Part shown: positions 20,644 through 30,280 of the stretch, in pieces
Numbering within the stretch: the stretch's first letter is position 1
Layout: each line of letters opens with the position of its first letter
Assembly: GCF_000218785.1 (NCBI RefSeq)
Contig: NZ_AFPO01000021.1
Span: 186,001-250,000 of the forward strand
Direction: 5' to 3'
Length of the DNA stretch: 64,000 nucleotides
From: Idiomarina sp. A28L
Lineage (GTDB): Bacteria > Pseudomonadota > Gammaproteobacteria > Enterobacterales > Alteromonadaceae
Program-made: the position numbers and the translations under genes
Notes under the pieces: generated by a model
What the model was told of the DNA's origin: nothing
What the model saw: only the letters and a program-made list of their open reading frames with translations
The model's database searches: none

Positions 20644-21357
20644 TTGCCAAATCAATTCGAAAACCATGGCATTATACCCGCTAATGCCCCTCCAATGAAT
20701 CAACAAGAGCTTATGGCGCGTGCTGAGCAGTTAATTGGACGCTCATTTCAAGAGCTCGCCGATATTGCCGGCGTTGCCGTGCCGAATAGCCTTCGCAATG
20801 CAAAAGGCTGGACAGGCCAATTACTTGAACTGTTTTTGGGTGCTAGCGCTGGTTCGCGAGCGGAGCAAGATTTCCCCGCTCTTGGTATTGAATTAAAAAC
20901 TATTCCAGTGAATCTAAATGCCATGCCACTAGAAACAACCTACGTATGCATTGCGCCACTACTGGGATTAACTGGGGTAACTTGGGAACAAAGCAATGTT
21001 CGCAACAAACTTAGTAAAGTGCTTTGGGTTCCTATTGATGGCCGCCGCGAAATCCCTGTTGCTGAACGCACAGTGGGCTTGCCTCTACTGTGGCAACCTA
21101 CAGCGGCACAAGAGCGTTTGTTACGAACGGATTGGGAGGAAATCACCGAGGCCATTATGTTGGGCCAAGTAGAAAGCATTACCGCAAGAACAGGGACCGC
21201 TCTGCAACTGCGCCCTAAAGCAGCGAATAGTAAAGCATTAACCGGCGCTGTTGGCCGCCATGGCCAGCCCATACAAACGCTTCCCCGAGGTTATTACCTA
21301 AAAAAGCAATTTACTCAACAAGTTCTAGCCGAAGGCCTTGGTTTACAGCTTTCTTAA
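20644..21357 (+). CDS. mutH: DNA mismatch repair endonuclease MutH
   Basis: MutH nicks the unmethylated strand at hemimethylated GATC sites. The catalytic triad D-(x6)-E-x-K is seen in [16 protein letters not shown], and the rest matches E. coli MutH through [11 protein letters not shown]. The open frame runs 130 codons further upstream without family sequence. The TTG at 20644, after an AAGGAG element 10 bases upstream, gives an N terminus similar to E. coli, including the Pro-Pro before the first helix; the ATG at 20695 lacks a clear ribosome-binding site. Its presence implies Dam methylation in this organism. Confidence 0.9.
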   Translation: MPNQFENHGIIPANAPPMNQQELMARAEQLIGRSFQELADIAGVAVPNSLRNAKGWTGQLLELFLGASAGSRAEQDFPALGIELKTIPVNLNAMPLETTYVCIAPLLGLTGVTWEQSNVRNKLSKVLWVPIDGRREIPVAERTVGLPLLWQPTAAQERLLRTDWEEITEAIMLGQVESITARTGTALQLRPKAANSKALTGAVGRHGQPIQTLPRGYYLKKQFTQQVLAEGLGLQLS

Positions 21358-21468
21358 ACTGATGCTAACTAAACGCCAAAGCCGCATTTTGTTTCACTTC
21401 ACTAGTTTAACTCCGCGGGAAATTGCGCTAAATTCAACAGTACTTACATTTTCGGGAATAATTAATCG

Positions 21469-21921
21469 GTGATAAACGAACAGCAACAGAAAGTAACTGG
21501 ATGGCGAGAGTGGTTATCGCTACCTGATTTAGGCATTTCAGCCATTAAAGCCAAAGTAGATACTGGTGCTCGCACCTCTTGCCTGCATGCTTTCCGTATT
21601 GAGCCTTTTGATAAGAACGGCGAAGAGTGGTTACGCATTTGGGTTCACCCCATTCAAGATGATTTAACTGAACAAGTTGTCGAGGCGCCAATACTGGAAC
21701 AACGTGCAGTTACCGATTCTGGCGGCCACACCGAGATTCGTTATGTAATTCGCACGCGAGTACGCGTTGGCTTTGGGCCTCGGGCCGAAGAATTTTATGC
21801 TGAATTTACCTTAACGAATCGTGATACAATGAAGTTCAGAATGCTACTTGGCCGCCAAGCTTTGAATGGCCGCTATTTAGTGAACCCCGAAGCTTCTTAC
21901 TTACAAGGGAAACCAGCATGA
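21469..21921 (+). CDS. RimB-like ATP-dependent zinc protease family protein
   Basis: A 150-residue protein of the retropepsin-like family often annotated as ATP-dependent zinc protease (DUF785). The conserved motif [15 protein letters not shown] includes the Asp-Thr-Gly of aspartic-protease folds, and [14 protein letters not shown] is the second conserved segment. It starts with GTG and overlaps rimK by four bases. In Pseudomonas the related RimB is encoded with RimK and tunes ribosomal protein S6 modification; the tight pairing suggests a similar role here. Confidence 0.88.
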   Translation: MINEQQQKVTGWREWLSLPDLGISAIKAKVDTGARTSCLHAFRIEPFDKNGEEWLRIWVHPIQDDLTEQVVEAPILEQRAVTDSGGHTEIRYVIRTRVRVGFGPRAEEFYAEFTLTNRDTMKFRMLLGRQALNGRYLVNPEASYLQGKPA

Positions 21922-22823
21922 GAATCGCTATTATATCGCGGAACAAGAATTTGTACTCAACTCGTCGATTGATTGAAGCTGGTGAAGCTAAAGGGCATGA
22001 AATGCATGTGCTCGATCCACTACGCTGCTATATGAATATCAACGCCAAAGAGCCAGAAATTCATATGCGTGGCAAAGAATTACCACAGTTCGATGCTGTT
22101 ATTCCACGTATCGGCGCTTCAATTACGTTTTATGGTGCAGCTGTATTACGCCAATTCGAAATGATGGGCACCTACCCACTCAACGAATCGGTAGCCATCA
22201 GCCGCAGCCGCGATAAATTACGTTCGCTGCAACTACTATCGCGTAAAGGTATTGGCTTGCCAGTAACCGGTTTTGCCAGTAAGCCAAACGATATTCCAGA
22301 TTTAATTGATATGGTTGGCGGTGCGCCTTTAGTTATTAAACTATTGGAAGGCACCCAAGGTATAGGTGTAGTGCTTGCTGAAACGCGCAAAGCTGCCGAG
22401 AGCGTTATCGAAGCTTTCATGGGCTTGAACGCACACTTTATGGTGCAGGAATATATCAAAGAAGCTGGTGGCGCTGATCTTCGTTGCTTCGTAATCGGCG
22501 ATAAAGTGATTGCTGCGATGAAACGCCAAGCTAAACCCGGCGAATTCCGTTCAAATTTACACCGTGGCGGTAGCGCTACCTTGGTAAAATTGAGCCCTGC
22601 AGAGCGTTCTACCGCAGTTAAAGCGGCAAAAACAATGGGCTTAAACGTAGCCGGTGTTGATTTACTGCGCTCAAACCACGGCCCATTAGTAATGGAAGTG
22701 AATTCGTCACCAGGGCTTGAAGGTATTGAAACCGCAACTGAAAAAGATGTTGCCGCGCAAATTATTAGCTTTATTGAAAAAACCGCACAGCTTCATAAAA
22801 CTCGAACTAAAGGTCGCGGCTAA
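21918..22823 (+). CDS. rimK: 30S ribosomal protein S6--L-glutamate ligase RimK
   Basis: RimK is an ATP-grasp ligase that adds glutamates to the C terminus of ribosomal protein S6. The 301 residues match E. coli (300), with the N terminus [22 protein letters not shown], the ATP-grasp loop [15 protein letters not shown] and the metal/nucleotide site [15 protein letters not shown]. It is translationally coupled to the protease gene upstream and followed 30 bases later by an aspartoacylase-family gene. Confidence 0.95.
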   Translation: MRIAIISRNKNLYSTRRLIEAGEAKGHEMHVLDPLRCYMNINAKEPEIHMRGKELPQFDAVIPRIGASITFYGAAVLRQFEMMGTYPLNESVAISRSRDKLRSLQLLSRKGIGLPVTGFASKPNDIPDLIDMVGGAPLVIKLLEGTQGIGVVLAETRKAAESVIEAFMGLNAHFMVQEYIKEAGGADLRCFVIGDKVIAAMKRQAKPGEFRSNLHRGGSATLVKLSPAERSTAVKAAKTMGLNVAGVDLLRSNHGPLVMEVNSSPGLEGIETATEKDVAAQIISFIEKTAQLHKTRTKGRG

Positions 22824-22853
22824 CCCGCGATCTTCTTTTAAGGTCTAACCTTC

Positions 22854-23885
22854 ATGGCACGTAAACTTAGTAAGCCGTTTTTGTTGGGCGAAATATCGGT
22901 TGCCCCTGGAACTCAAGAACGGGTTCTTCTTCCCGCAGCACGCCTATATTCTGATACACCACTCGATTTACACGTTGAAGTATTGCATGGCAGTAAGCCC
23001 GGCCCTGTGCTGCTAGTGTGTGCAGCAATCCATGGCGATGAGCTGAATGGAATCGAAATATGCCGGCGTTTGATTCAAGATATCGATCCAGTGAACCTTA
23101 CGGGTACCCTATTGTTAGTGCCGGTAGTAAATATGTTTGGGTTTATTCAGCAAACCCGCTATTTACCGGATCGCCGTGATCTCAATCGGTGTTTTCCTGG
23201 CTCTGAACGCGGCGCTCTTGGCAGCCGCTTAGCCTATTTGTTCCGCACCCAGTTGGTGGAACGGGCAAATTATATTATCGATTTGCACACCGGAGCTATT
23301 CATCGCAGTAACCTGCCGCAAATTCGCGTAAACATGGATAATGAAACAGCGGTTGAAATGGCCGAAGCCTTTAACAGCCCAGTTATTATGAACTCCAAAG
23401 ATCGCGACGGTTCGTTACGCTCACAAGCATCAGAACTTAATATTCCATTGATTTTATATGAAGCCGGTGAAGCGTTGCGCTTCGATTATTCAGCAATACG
23501 CGCGGGTGTTAACGGCGTTACCAACGTTATGAAAATGCTGAAAATGATGAAAGGCCGGCGAACTCGTAAAAAAGTAACCCCGGTATTCGCACAGCGCTCA
23601 GTTTGGGTGCGCAGTGAGGGCGATGGCTTAGTGCTTGCTAAAGTTGAACTTGGCCAAACTGTTCATCGTGGCCAACTATTAGCCCACGTTGCACCTCCAC
23701 ATGGTGGCGAACATACATCGATTTATTCAATAGTAAGCGGCATTGTTATTGGTATAAGCAATATTCCAGTAAGCAACGAGGGCGAGGCTCTGTTTCACAT
23801 TGCCTGTTTCGATGCCAATGAAATTCCGAATGCCACAGAAATGGTTGATATGTTTGTAGAAGCTTATCCAGATCGGCCAAGCTAA
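22854..23885 (+). CDS. Succinylglutamate desuccinylase/aspartoacylase family zinc hydrolase
   Basis: A 343-residue M14-like metal hydrolase. The zinc ligands are expected in AAIHGDELNGIE (H and E) and in IIDLHTGAIHRSN (H); an arginine-rich substrate loop PDRRDLNRCFPGSE follows. The C-terminal third is a beta-rich AspA/AstE domain ending near IACFDANEIPN. Such genes commonly stand next to rimK; a role in trimming glutamyl or acyl modifications has been suggested by that context, but the substrate is unknown. Confidence 0.85.
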   Translation: MARKLSKPFLLGEISVAPGTQERVLLPAARLYSDTPLDLHVEVLHGSKPGPVLLVCAAIHGDELNGIEICRRLIQDIDPVNLTGTLLLVPVVNMFGFIQQTRYLPDRRDLNRCFPGSERGALGSRLAYLFRTQLVERANYIIDLHTGAIHRSNLPQIRVNMDNETAVEMAEAFNSPVIMNSKDRDGSLRSQASELNIPLILYEAGEALRFDYSAIRAGVNGVTNVMKMLKMMKGRRTRKKVTPVFAQRSVWVRSEGDGLVLAKVELGQTVHRGQLLAHVAPPHGGEHTSIYSIVSGIVIGISNIPVSNEGEALFHIACFDANEIPNATEMVDMFVEAYPDRPS

Positions 23886-23963
23886 TAGCCCGATCTAGTT
23901 AGCAATACCCAAGGTAAGCATCAGCATAGCAACACCGTAGCAAAAATCAGCAAAAGGCTCCCA

Positions 23964-25040
23964 ATGTCTGTAGCAGCAACTAAGTTACTCGTTCGCCAAG
24001 CGAACCTTATACAAGCCCACCTCTCGCAAACCGATACGGGTGAGCGTTTGGTGCTGCTGGTGAACCCGAGTGCAGGCATGGCACAAGAGCTTGGCCACGC
24101 TGGCTTTTCTTGTATCAGTTGGGTTTTGAATGCGCAGGCGCTTTCTGCTCAAGCAAATGATTTAGAATTGTTTCAAGCACACCTAAGTGAACCACTTAAG
24201 GTTGCCGGAATAATTTTGAATATACCCAAGGAAAAGCAACTTACTCGCATGCTTCTAGCAAACTTGCGTGCTGTAGTTGCGGCAGCAACACCCATTTGGT
24301 TAGTGGGGCATAACGATACCGGTATTCGTTCATATTTGAAGCAAGAACATGCTGGGTGGCAAACGTTTAACAAGCTCGCCAGTGGTAACCACTGCCAATT
24401 ACTAAGTGGAAGTTTGCAAGCGCAAGAAGCGTTCCAAAAAGAAGCTTTCATTAGCGAATATAATGTTGAACTAGCCAATAATAAAGAGCCAATAACACTT
24501 AAGGTTGCCAATTTGCCAGGGGTATTTAGTAGCGGCCACATAGATACCGGCACTCAATTGTTGTTGGAAAACTTACCCAGCAAAATTAGTGGCAGCGTGC
24601 TCGATTTTGGTTGTGGCGCTGGCATTATCAGCGCTTGGGTAGCCCTCCAGAACCCAAATATTAAGCTCAGTGCGGTAGATATTAGCGTGCTAGCCCTTGA
24701 AGCTACTAAAGCCACATTAGCAAACGCAGGTGTTGAAGCTAACGTATTTGCCAGCGATGGTTTAGCTAAAGTATCCGGGAAGTATGAATGGATTATCAGT
24801 AACCCACCGTTCCATTCCGGCAAACAAACTGATTATCAAATTACTCAGAATTTCATTCATGAAAGTAGCCAAAAGCTACAAGCGAATGGTTCACTGCTGA
24901 TTGTTGCGAATACTTTTTTGCCTTACCGCGAAACACTGAGTAGCAATTTTAAGCAGGTAAACATTTTGGCGGAAACACCAAAATTCACAGTATGGTTAGC
25001 TACGCACCCAAAAAAAATAACGCAGGCAGAACATAATTAG
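23964..25040 (+). CDS. rsmC: 16S rRNA (guanine(1207)-N2)-methyltransferase RsmC
   Basis: RsmC methylates G1207 of 16S rRNA in the 30S subunit. The N-terminal half (residues 1-170) is a degenerate methyltransferase-like domain, and the C-terminal half holds the working SAM site VLDFGCGAGIISAW and the catalytic ISNPPFHSGKQT. 358 residues, close to the 343 of E. coli. It is followed 35 bases later by the histidine kinase gene, so they may be cotranscribed. Confidence 0.9.
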   Translation: MSVAATKLLVRQANLIQAHLSQTDTGERLVLLVNPSAGMAQELGHAGFSCISWVLNAQALSAQANDLELFQAHLSEPLKVAGIILNIPKEKQLTRMLLANLRAVVAAATPIWLVGHNDTGIRSYLKQEHAGWQTFNKLASGNHCQLLSGSLQAQEAFQKEAFISEYNVELANNKEPITLKVANLPGVFSSGHIDTGTQLLLENLPSKISGSVLDFGCGAGIISAWVALQNPNIKLSAVDISVLALEATKATLANAGVEANVFASDGLAKVSGKYEWIISNPPFHSGKQTDYQITQNFIHESSQKLQANGSLLIVANTFLPYRETLSSNFKQVNILAETPKFTVWLATHPKKITQAEHN

Positions 25041-25075
25041 CATGCACTTTAAATCAGCGAAAAGAGCAAATTAAC

Positions 25076-26731
25076 ATGGCGGAAAGCACGCAGAATTGGT
25101 CGCTAAGCAGCCGCCTCAACATTATCATTGCCGGTATTGTGGCTTTGGCAATGTTGCTATTTACTGCGCTTTCCACCTTGTTAGTTTCTGATTCTGAACG
25201 CCGTTCGCTCGTTAATAAAACCGAAGCATTAGCGCAACAGCTAGCCATACAGGCGAGCAATCACCCGTTAACTAATCAGTACACTGAACTCTTGTTCAGT
25301 GGCCTTTCAGCGTATGATTCTCTTGAGTATGTGCATCTCTATACCGTTCACGAAGAAGAGCGCTACCCAGTGCTCGCAAAAAGTTATATGGCTGCTGGCC
25401 GCTCTGTTTTGGCGCCGCAATCTGAACGCATTGAAAACTTACCCTCATATCAATTCGCCCTCGATTTCTTAGAAATTGCGCAGCCAATATTTAATGAAAA
25501 TGAGCTTTCCGGCTATATCTATGTAAGAGCTTCGCTCGCCCAGATTCAGAGTGCACATCGCCGGCACATGTTAATCAGTATTGCAGCGTTTCTTATCGTT
25601 TTACTTAGTGTTTCTTTAAGCGTGCGGTTTTTTGTACGCACACTCGAATCTACGCTTTTGCGATTCAGCAGAACTATTGCCAACGCAAGCCAAGACCATA
25701 GTTTCGATATTGAAAGCGAACGTGAAATACCAGAAGAACTCTTCGATGTTCGTTTGCAAATTAAGCGGCTGGTAGAAAAATATCGACATGAAAAACGCTA
25801 TGCCGAACATAGCGCGTTGCAGGCTCAACGTGCTAACGAAGAATTAGAAGCTGAAGTAGCTGAACGCACGCAAAGCTTATCTGAAGTAAATAGAAAGCTT
25901 ACCAATGCACTAGAAACGCTACATAGCCATCAACGTAAACATTTAGAGCAAGATAAAATGGCATCGCTCGGCGATTTAATTGCCGGGCTTTCCCATGAAC
26001 TAAATACTCCAATAGGGTCGAGCATTACCGCAACCAGTTTTGCTCAAGAGCAACAACAGCAAATACTGCGAGCCCTTAATAAAAAACAAATAACAGAAGC
26101 GCAATTAGCCGATTACCTTGAACAATCGGAACAAAGCCTCGAAGTTGTTATGCGCAACCTACGCCGCTGTTCTGATTTGATTCGGCATTTCCAAGAAATG
26201 GCTATGATGAATCGCACCGATACCCCAAAGCAAATTGCGCTTTCTGTGTTTTTACAGCGGTTACAACGTTCAGTTATAAATGAACGCGGATTACCAGCCC
26301 ACATTGATATAAAGTTCGATTGCTCATGTGGGCAAAACGTGGTGAATTTGCGAGTACTCATTTTAGAACAGGTGCTGTTGGAAATTATTGATAACGCAGC
26401 CGTGCATGCGAGTATAAAGAATGAAGCCAATATTGCTCAGCCTTTGCTTATTTTGGTTTCTGTTCACCTTGATAAAGCGTTTCTAAATATCGAAATAAAA
26501 GATAATGGCTCCGGCATTGCACCTGAGTTGAAACAAAAAATATTCCAACCATTCATCACTACACGGCGGGCACAAGGTGATACCGGGCTTGGGCTATATC
26601 AAGTGTTTAACTGGGTAACACAACTATTGAATGGCGAGATTGAATGCGAAAGTATTCCCTACGTTCGCGGTGAAGAAGAAAGCCCACACGGCACTACTTT
26701 TTCAATTAAAATCCCTATATTGAATAAATAA
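25076..26731 (+). CDS. Membrane-bound sensor histidine kinase
   Basis: A 551-residue orthodox histidine kinase. Two membrane segments (about 14-37 and 165-187) bracket a periplasmic sensor of about 125 residues with no clear family match. A HAMP-like linker and a coiled coil (about 240-295) lead to the HisKA motif with H307 (LIAGLSHELNTPIGSS) and a HATPase domain with DNGSGIAPELKQKIFQPF and GDTGLGLYQVFNWV. No receiver or Hpt domain is attached. It lies 142 bases before an ArcA-like regulator gene and a free Hpt gene, its likely partners. The signal it senses is unknown. Confidence 0.88.
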   Translation: MAESTQNWSLSSRLNIIIAGIVALAMLLFTALSTLLVSDSERRSLVNKTEALAQQLAIQASNHPLTNQYTELLFSGLSAYDSLEYVHLYTVHEEERYPVLAKSYMAAGRSVLAPQSERIENLPSYQFALDFLEIAQPIFNENELSGYIYVRASLAQIQSAHRRHMLISIAAFLIVLLSVSLSVRFFVRTLESTLLRFSRTIANASQDHSFDIESEREIPEELFDVRLQIKRLVEKYRHEKRYAEHSALQAQRANEELEAEVAERTQSLSEVNRKLTNALETLHSHQRKHLEQDKMASLGDLIAGLSHELNTPIGSSITATSFAQEQQQQILRALNKKQITEAQLADYLEQSEQSLEVVMRNLRRCSDLIRHFQEMAMMNRTDTPKQIALSVFLQRLQRSVINERGLPAHIDIKFDCSCGQNVVNLRVLILEQVLLEIIDNAAVHASIKNEANIAQPLLILVSVHLDKAFLNIEIKDNGSGIAPELKQKIFQPFITTRRAQGDTGLGLYQVFNWVTQLLNGEIECESIPYVRGEEESPHGTTFSIKIPILNK

Positions 26732-26873
26732 TATACAATTAGTATAAGATTTGTTAAAAACATACGAACTTGCTTGCATTTATTCGCTAAGAAAACTTAT
26801 TCTTATAGGCTGCAATATAATTCATCAGCAGTTCTATTTCATTAGCAATTGAACGCGGAGATCAGAAAACAAC

Positions 26874-27614
26874 ATGGAACAAACAACGAACGTGAAACTT
26901 CTGATTGTGGAAGATGAGGTGGTTACCCGCCAAACACTAACGCGCTTATTTCAGCAAGAAGGCTATGAAGTATTTGATGCTGCAGATGGCCGCCAGATGG
27001 AACACATCATGGCGCAACAACAAATTGATATCATTATTATGGATGTTAATTTGCCGGGCCAAAGTGGATTAGAGCTGGCCGAATCATTACGTGAACAAAA
27101 TAATATTGGGTTAGTATTCCTTACTGGCCGTGATAGCGATGAAGATCGCCTATTGGCACTCGAGCTGGGTGCTGATGATTACCTAATCAAACCTTACAAC
27201 CCTCGTGAGCTTACGGTTCGTGTGCGCAATCTTGCACGCCGCATCGAGCAAATTAATGAGCCACGGGAAAACCAAGTTGAAGGTAGTAAGCAATACCACT
27301 TTAGCAATTGGATTTTAGATTGTGATAGCCGGTGTTTGTTCGCACCTGATAATAAAATGTTTCGCTTACCGAAAAGTGAATACCGCGCGCTTGAGTTATT
27401 TTTAACCCAGCCAGGTAAAATTCACGATCGCGATACTTTGGTGCGGAAAATGCTTGATCGTGAGTTGCGCCCAAATGATCGTACGGTTGATGTAGCAATT
27501 CGCCGTATTCGCCGGCATTTTGAAGCACACCCAGAAACACCAAACCTAATTACCACCATACATGGTGAAGGTTATCGCTTCGTGGGTGATGTAGAAATTA
27601 AAGTAGCTTCGTAA
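26874..27614 (+). CDS. OmpR-family response regulator, ArcA-like
   Basis: A 246-residue regulator with an N-terminal receiver (phospho-acceptor D57 in IIIMDVNLPG, K in DDYLIKPYNPRE) and a C-terminal winged helix (DRTVDVAIRRIRRHFE, TIHGEGYRF). Across its length it resembles E. coli ArcA more than TorR, for example VEDEVVTRQTL and FLTGRDSDEDRLLALELGADD. ArcA represses aerobic metabolism genes under low oxygen. Whether this is the cell's only ArcA or a paralogue cannot be judged from the window. A separate Hpt gene is convergent with it. Confidence 0.88.
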   Translation: MEQTTNVKLLIVEDEVVTRQTLTRLFQQEGYEVFDAADGRQMEHIMAQQQIDIIIMDVNLPGQSGLELAESLREQNNIGLVFLTGRDSDEDRLLALELGADDYLIKPYNPRELTVRVRNLARRIEQINEPRENQVEGSKQYHFSNWILDCDSRCLFAPDNKMFRLPKSEYRALELFLTQPGKIHDRDTLVRKMLDRELRPNDRTVDVAIRRIRRHFEAHPETPNLITTIHGEGYRFVGDVEIKVAS

Positions 27615-27627
27615 TTGCAGATTGCCG

Positions 27628-27984
27628 CTAGCGATTAGCGGCCAACCATTCTGCAACAATGGCCGTATCTTCTGCATAGTAGAGCGGCCATTTTGCTATC
27701 TGCGCTTCCACTTCTGGCCATTGCCAACTTTCTTTTTCGATAAATTGCATTACTTCACCCAAACGTTGAAAACCGAGTGAACGGCAACTGCCTTTTATCT
27801 TGTGCGCTTGCGAACGAAGGCCTGCCTCGTTTTTGCTAGCCAATAGCTTCATAAGCTCAGCTTCATAATCAGGCAGCACCTCAAGAAACATCTGAAAACT
27901 ATCGGCTATACCCTGCATTCCCAAAATGCCTTGATACTGCTTTAACAGCGCCCAATCAATATCGTTGGAATTTCCTGTACTCAT
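27628..27984 (-). CDS. Free-standing histidine phosphotransfer (Hpt) protein, HptA-like
   Basis: A 118-residue single-domain Hpt protein. The phosphorylated histidine is in SQAHKIKGSCRSLGFQRLG, aligned with the GHKIKGAAGSVG of the E. coli ArcB Hpt domain. Shewanella uses such a detached Hpt (HptA) to relay phosphate to ArcA, and here the gene ends only 13 bases from an ArcA-like regulator gene, on the opposite strand. The ATG at 27984 with GAGGA upstream was preferred to a TTG three codons earlier. The 271 bases after it toward folE2 hold only promoter sequence. Confidence 0.85.
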   Translation of the reverse strand: MSTGNSNDIDWALLKQYQGILGMQGIADSFQMFLEVLPDYEAELMKLLASKNEAGLRSQAHKIKGSCRSLGFQRLGEVMQFIEKESWQWPEVEAQIAKWPLYYAEDTAIVAEWLAANR

Positions 27985-28255
27985 GCAATCCAAATCCTCA
28001 TGCCGTTACGTATTAAGCAACAATTAGTAAAGCCAAGTACCATACTGATACATGGTATATCTCACTTTACTACAGGCAGCTTTTGTTGCCTATCCTCAGT
28101 GCCTCCGTGAGAGCGCAACTGTTTTTATTTCTGGGGTGCCGTTTTTAGGTGCCTTGTTGTATAATTCGCGGTCACTTTTTTGATTTTACAATTGACTCGC
28201 ATAACCTTGGCTGTAAGTTTTGGCTCGAAGGTTATTATTAAGCGGAGTAGTTTGA

Positions 28256-29179
28256 ATGCCAACATCGATGCCAGATATCGCAAATCAAGCACAAGCTCAT
28301 ATCGAAGGAACCCTCGATTGGGTAGGTATGAGTAATATTGAAATGCCATTCATGGTTGCGAGCGAAAGCGGGTTACCACAACAAGTGGGAGCGCGCGTAG
28401 AAGCATTCGTAAGCCTCGACGATGCCAAAGCAAAAGGTATCCATATGTCGCGGCTATACTTAGCTGTCGATGAGCTTGCCAATGATGATGTACTCAGTGG
28501 TAGCAGCATTCGTAAGCTACTCGATTATTTTATCGAAAGCCATAATGATATTAGCAAGCAAGCACGCGTTTCCTTTTCATTCGAATACCTGCTGCGCCGC
28601 AAATCGTTGGTGAGTGGCAAGCAAGGCTGGAAAGGCTACCCAGTAACGATAAGCGCGGTTCGCAACGGCGATAAAACTGAACTTGAAATGCAGGTAGGTA
28701 TTACCTATTCCTCTACTTGCCCATGTTCGGCGGCCTTAGCAAGGCAACTTATTCAACAAGCGTTTAAAAAACAGTTCGGCCACGATGATTTAAATCTTGA
28801 TGATGTAGTGGCATGGCTCGGTACTACCGATGGTATCGTGGCTACTCCACACAGCCAACGCTCGTTAGCCGATATAAAAGTGAAGCTCAGTGAGAGTACT
28901 GATATCTTCCCTATCGTAGCGATGATCGATCGCGTTGAAGCCGCGCTGAAAACCCCAGTGCAAGCTGCTGTGAAACGTGAAGATGAGCAAGAATTTGCGC
29001 GCCTAAACGGCCAGAACTTAATGTTCTGCGAAGATTCGGCACGCCTGTTACAATACGAGCTGAATAAAAACTCGACAATTTTAGATTTTTGGATTCGAGT
29101 GAATCATTACGAATCCTTGCACGCACACGACGCAGTAAGTATTACAACAAAAGGAATTACTGGCGGATATCGCGCGTAA
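28256..29179 (+). CDS. folE2: GTP cyclohydrolase FolE2 (type IB)
   Basis: FolE2 makes dihydroneopterin triphosphate from GTP, the first step of folate synthesis, and unlike FolE does not strictly need zinc. The 307-residue sequence has the family motifs [12 protein letters not shown], the catalytic cysteine region [14 protein letters not shown] and [18 protein letters not shown] ribosome-binding site precedes the ATG. A consensus TATAAT lies at 28160-28165, about 95 bases upstream. In many bacteria folE2 is induced by zinc shortage, but I see no clear Zur box. Confidence 0.95.
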   Translation: MPTSMPDIANQAQAHIEGTLDWVGMSNIEMPFMVASESGLPQQVGARVEAFVSLDDAKAKGIHMSRLYLAVDELANDDVLSGSSIRKLLDYFIESHNDISKQARVSFSFEYLLRRKSLVSGKQGWKGYPVTISAVRNGDKTELEMQVGITYSSTCPCSAALARQLIQQAFKKQFGHDDLNLDDVVAWLGTTDGIVATPHSQRSLADIKVKLSESTDIFPIVAMIDRVEAALKTPVQAAVKREDEQEFARLNGQNLMFCEDSARLLQYELNKNSTILDFWIRVNHYESLHAHDAVSITTKGITGGYRA

Positions 29180-29225
29180 TTTCCTGTATAATTCGGCGTC
29201 TATTTTTTAACTAAGCTAGCGTGAA

Positions 29226-30251
29226 ATGAGCGTAATGAAATCTTACGATGTAATTGGCGTCGGGAACGCCTTGGTAGACCAAGAATTTAAAGTAACTGAT
29301 GAATTTTTGGCGCGCCATAAAATTGAAAAAAGCATCATGACGTTGCTTGACGAACCACAACAACAGTTGCTTCTGAGTGAACTACACAAAGAGTTCAAAC
29401 TTGAAAAACGGGTTGGCGGTGGTTCTGCAGCAAATAGCCTAGTAGCCTTTAGCCAGTTTGGTGGCAAGGCCTTCTATTGCTGCAAAGTAGCAAATGACGA
29501 CGATGGTAACTTTTATCAGGCCGACCTTGAGCGTGCTGGCGTAAACACGCATTTGGTGAAACAAGACAACGATGGCCACACAGGAAAATGTGTAGTGATG
29601 GTTACCCCAGATGCGGAACGCACCATGTGCACTTTTTTGGGTATTACCATTGATTTCTCTAACGAAGAGCTTGAGCCTGCGGTAGTTGCCGATTCTCAGT
29701 ATCTGTACATTGAAGGTTATTTGGCTACCTCAGAGATCGCTCGCAGCGCAGTTCGTGAGGCTCGTGAAGTAGCTGAAAAGAATGGTACCAAAATAGCGCT
29801 TACCTTCTCTGATTCCTCCATGGTGAAGTATTTCAAAGAAGGCTTAGATGAATTCCTTACGCAAGGTGTTGATATCCTTTTTTGTAATCAAGAAGAAGCC
29901 GAAATCTACACTGGCGTTGAAGGGTTAGAGCCAGCTATGAGTGCGTTACTTGACGTAGCGAAGCAGGTTGTTATCACGCGCGGTAAAGAAGGCGCTATTA
30001 TTGGCACCCACGAGCATCGTATTCAAGTACCTGGTTTTAAAGTGAAAGCCATTGATACCAATGGTGCCGGCGATATGTTCGCAGGCGCATATTTATTTGG
30101 CATTACGCAGGGGTTAACACCTGCACAAGCTGGCACACTTGCTAGCCGCTCGGCAGCAGAAGTTGTGAGTAACTACGGGCCTCGTTTGAGTACCGACACG
30201 CAGCAACAAATTCTGGAAGAATTAAATCTTGCTGAACAAGTTTCAGCATAA
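29226..30251 (+). CDS. Adenosine kinase (PfkB family)
   Basis: A 341-residue PfkB-type sugar/nucleoside kinase. The N-terminal signature GGGSAANSLVAFSQFGGKAFYCCKV and the C-terminal catalytic motif DTNGAGDMFAGAYLFG are intact. It lies 29 bases before ahcY; phosphorylating the adenosine released by AhcY would pull S-adenosylhomocysteine breakdown forward, so an adenosine kinase role is likely. A TATAAT box at 29187-29192 suggests its own promoter, following folE2 by 46 bases. Confidence 0.87.
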   Translation: MSVMKSYDVIGVGNALVDQEFKVTDEFLARHKIEKSIMTLLDEPQQQLLLSELHKEFKLEKRVGGGSAANSLVAFSQFGGKAFYCCKVANDDDGNFYQADLERAGVNTHLVKQDNDGHTGKCVVMVTPDAERTMCTFLGITIDFSNEELEPAVVADSQYLYIEGYLATSEIARSAVREAREVAEKNGTKIALTFSDSSMVKYFKEGLDEFLTQGVDILFCNQEEAEIYTGVEGLEPAMSALLDVAKQVVITRGKEGAIIGTHEHRIQVPGFKVKAIDTNGAGDMFAGAYLFGITQGLTPAQAGTLASRSAAEVVSNYGPRLSTDTQQQILEELNLAEQVSA

Positions 30252-30280
30252 ATTCAAATTTGTAGATACGAGAGAGTATA

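Noticed and set aside
27985-28255. Possible Zur box upstream of folE2
   Set aside because: Only a partial palindrome around the TATAAT at 28160; not enough to call a Zur site.
30252-30280. Possible SAH riboswitch before ahcY
   Set aside because: The gap is only 29 bases and has no room for the known fold; nothing similar seen before the adenosine kinase gene either.
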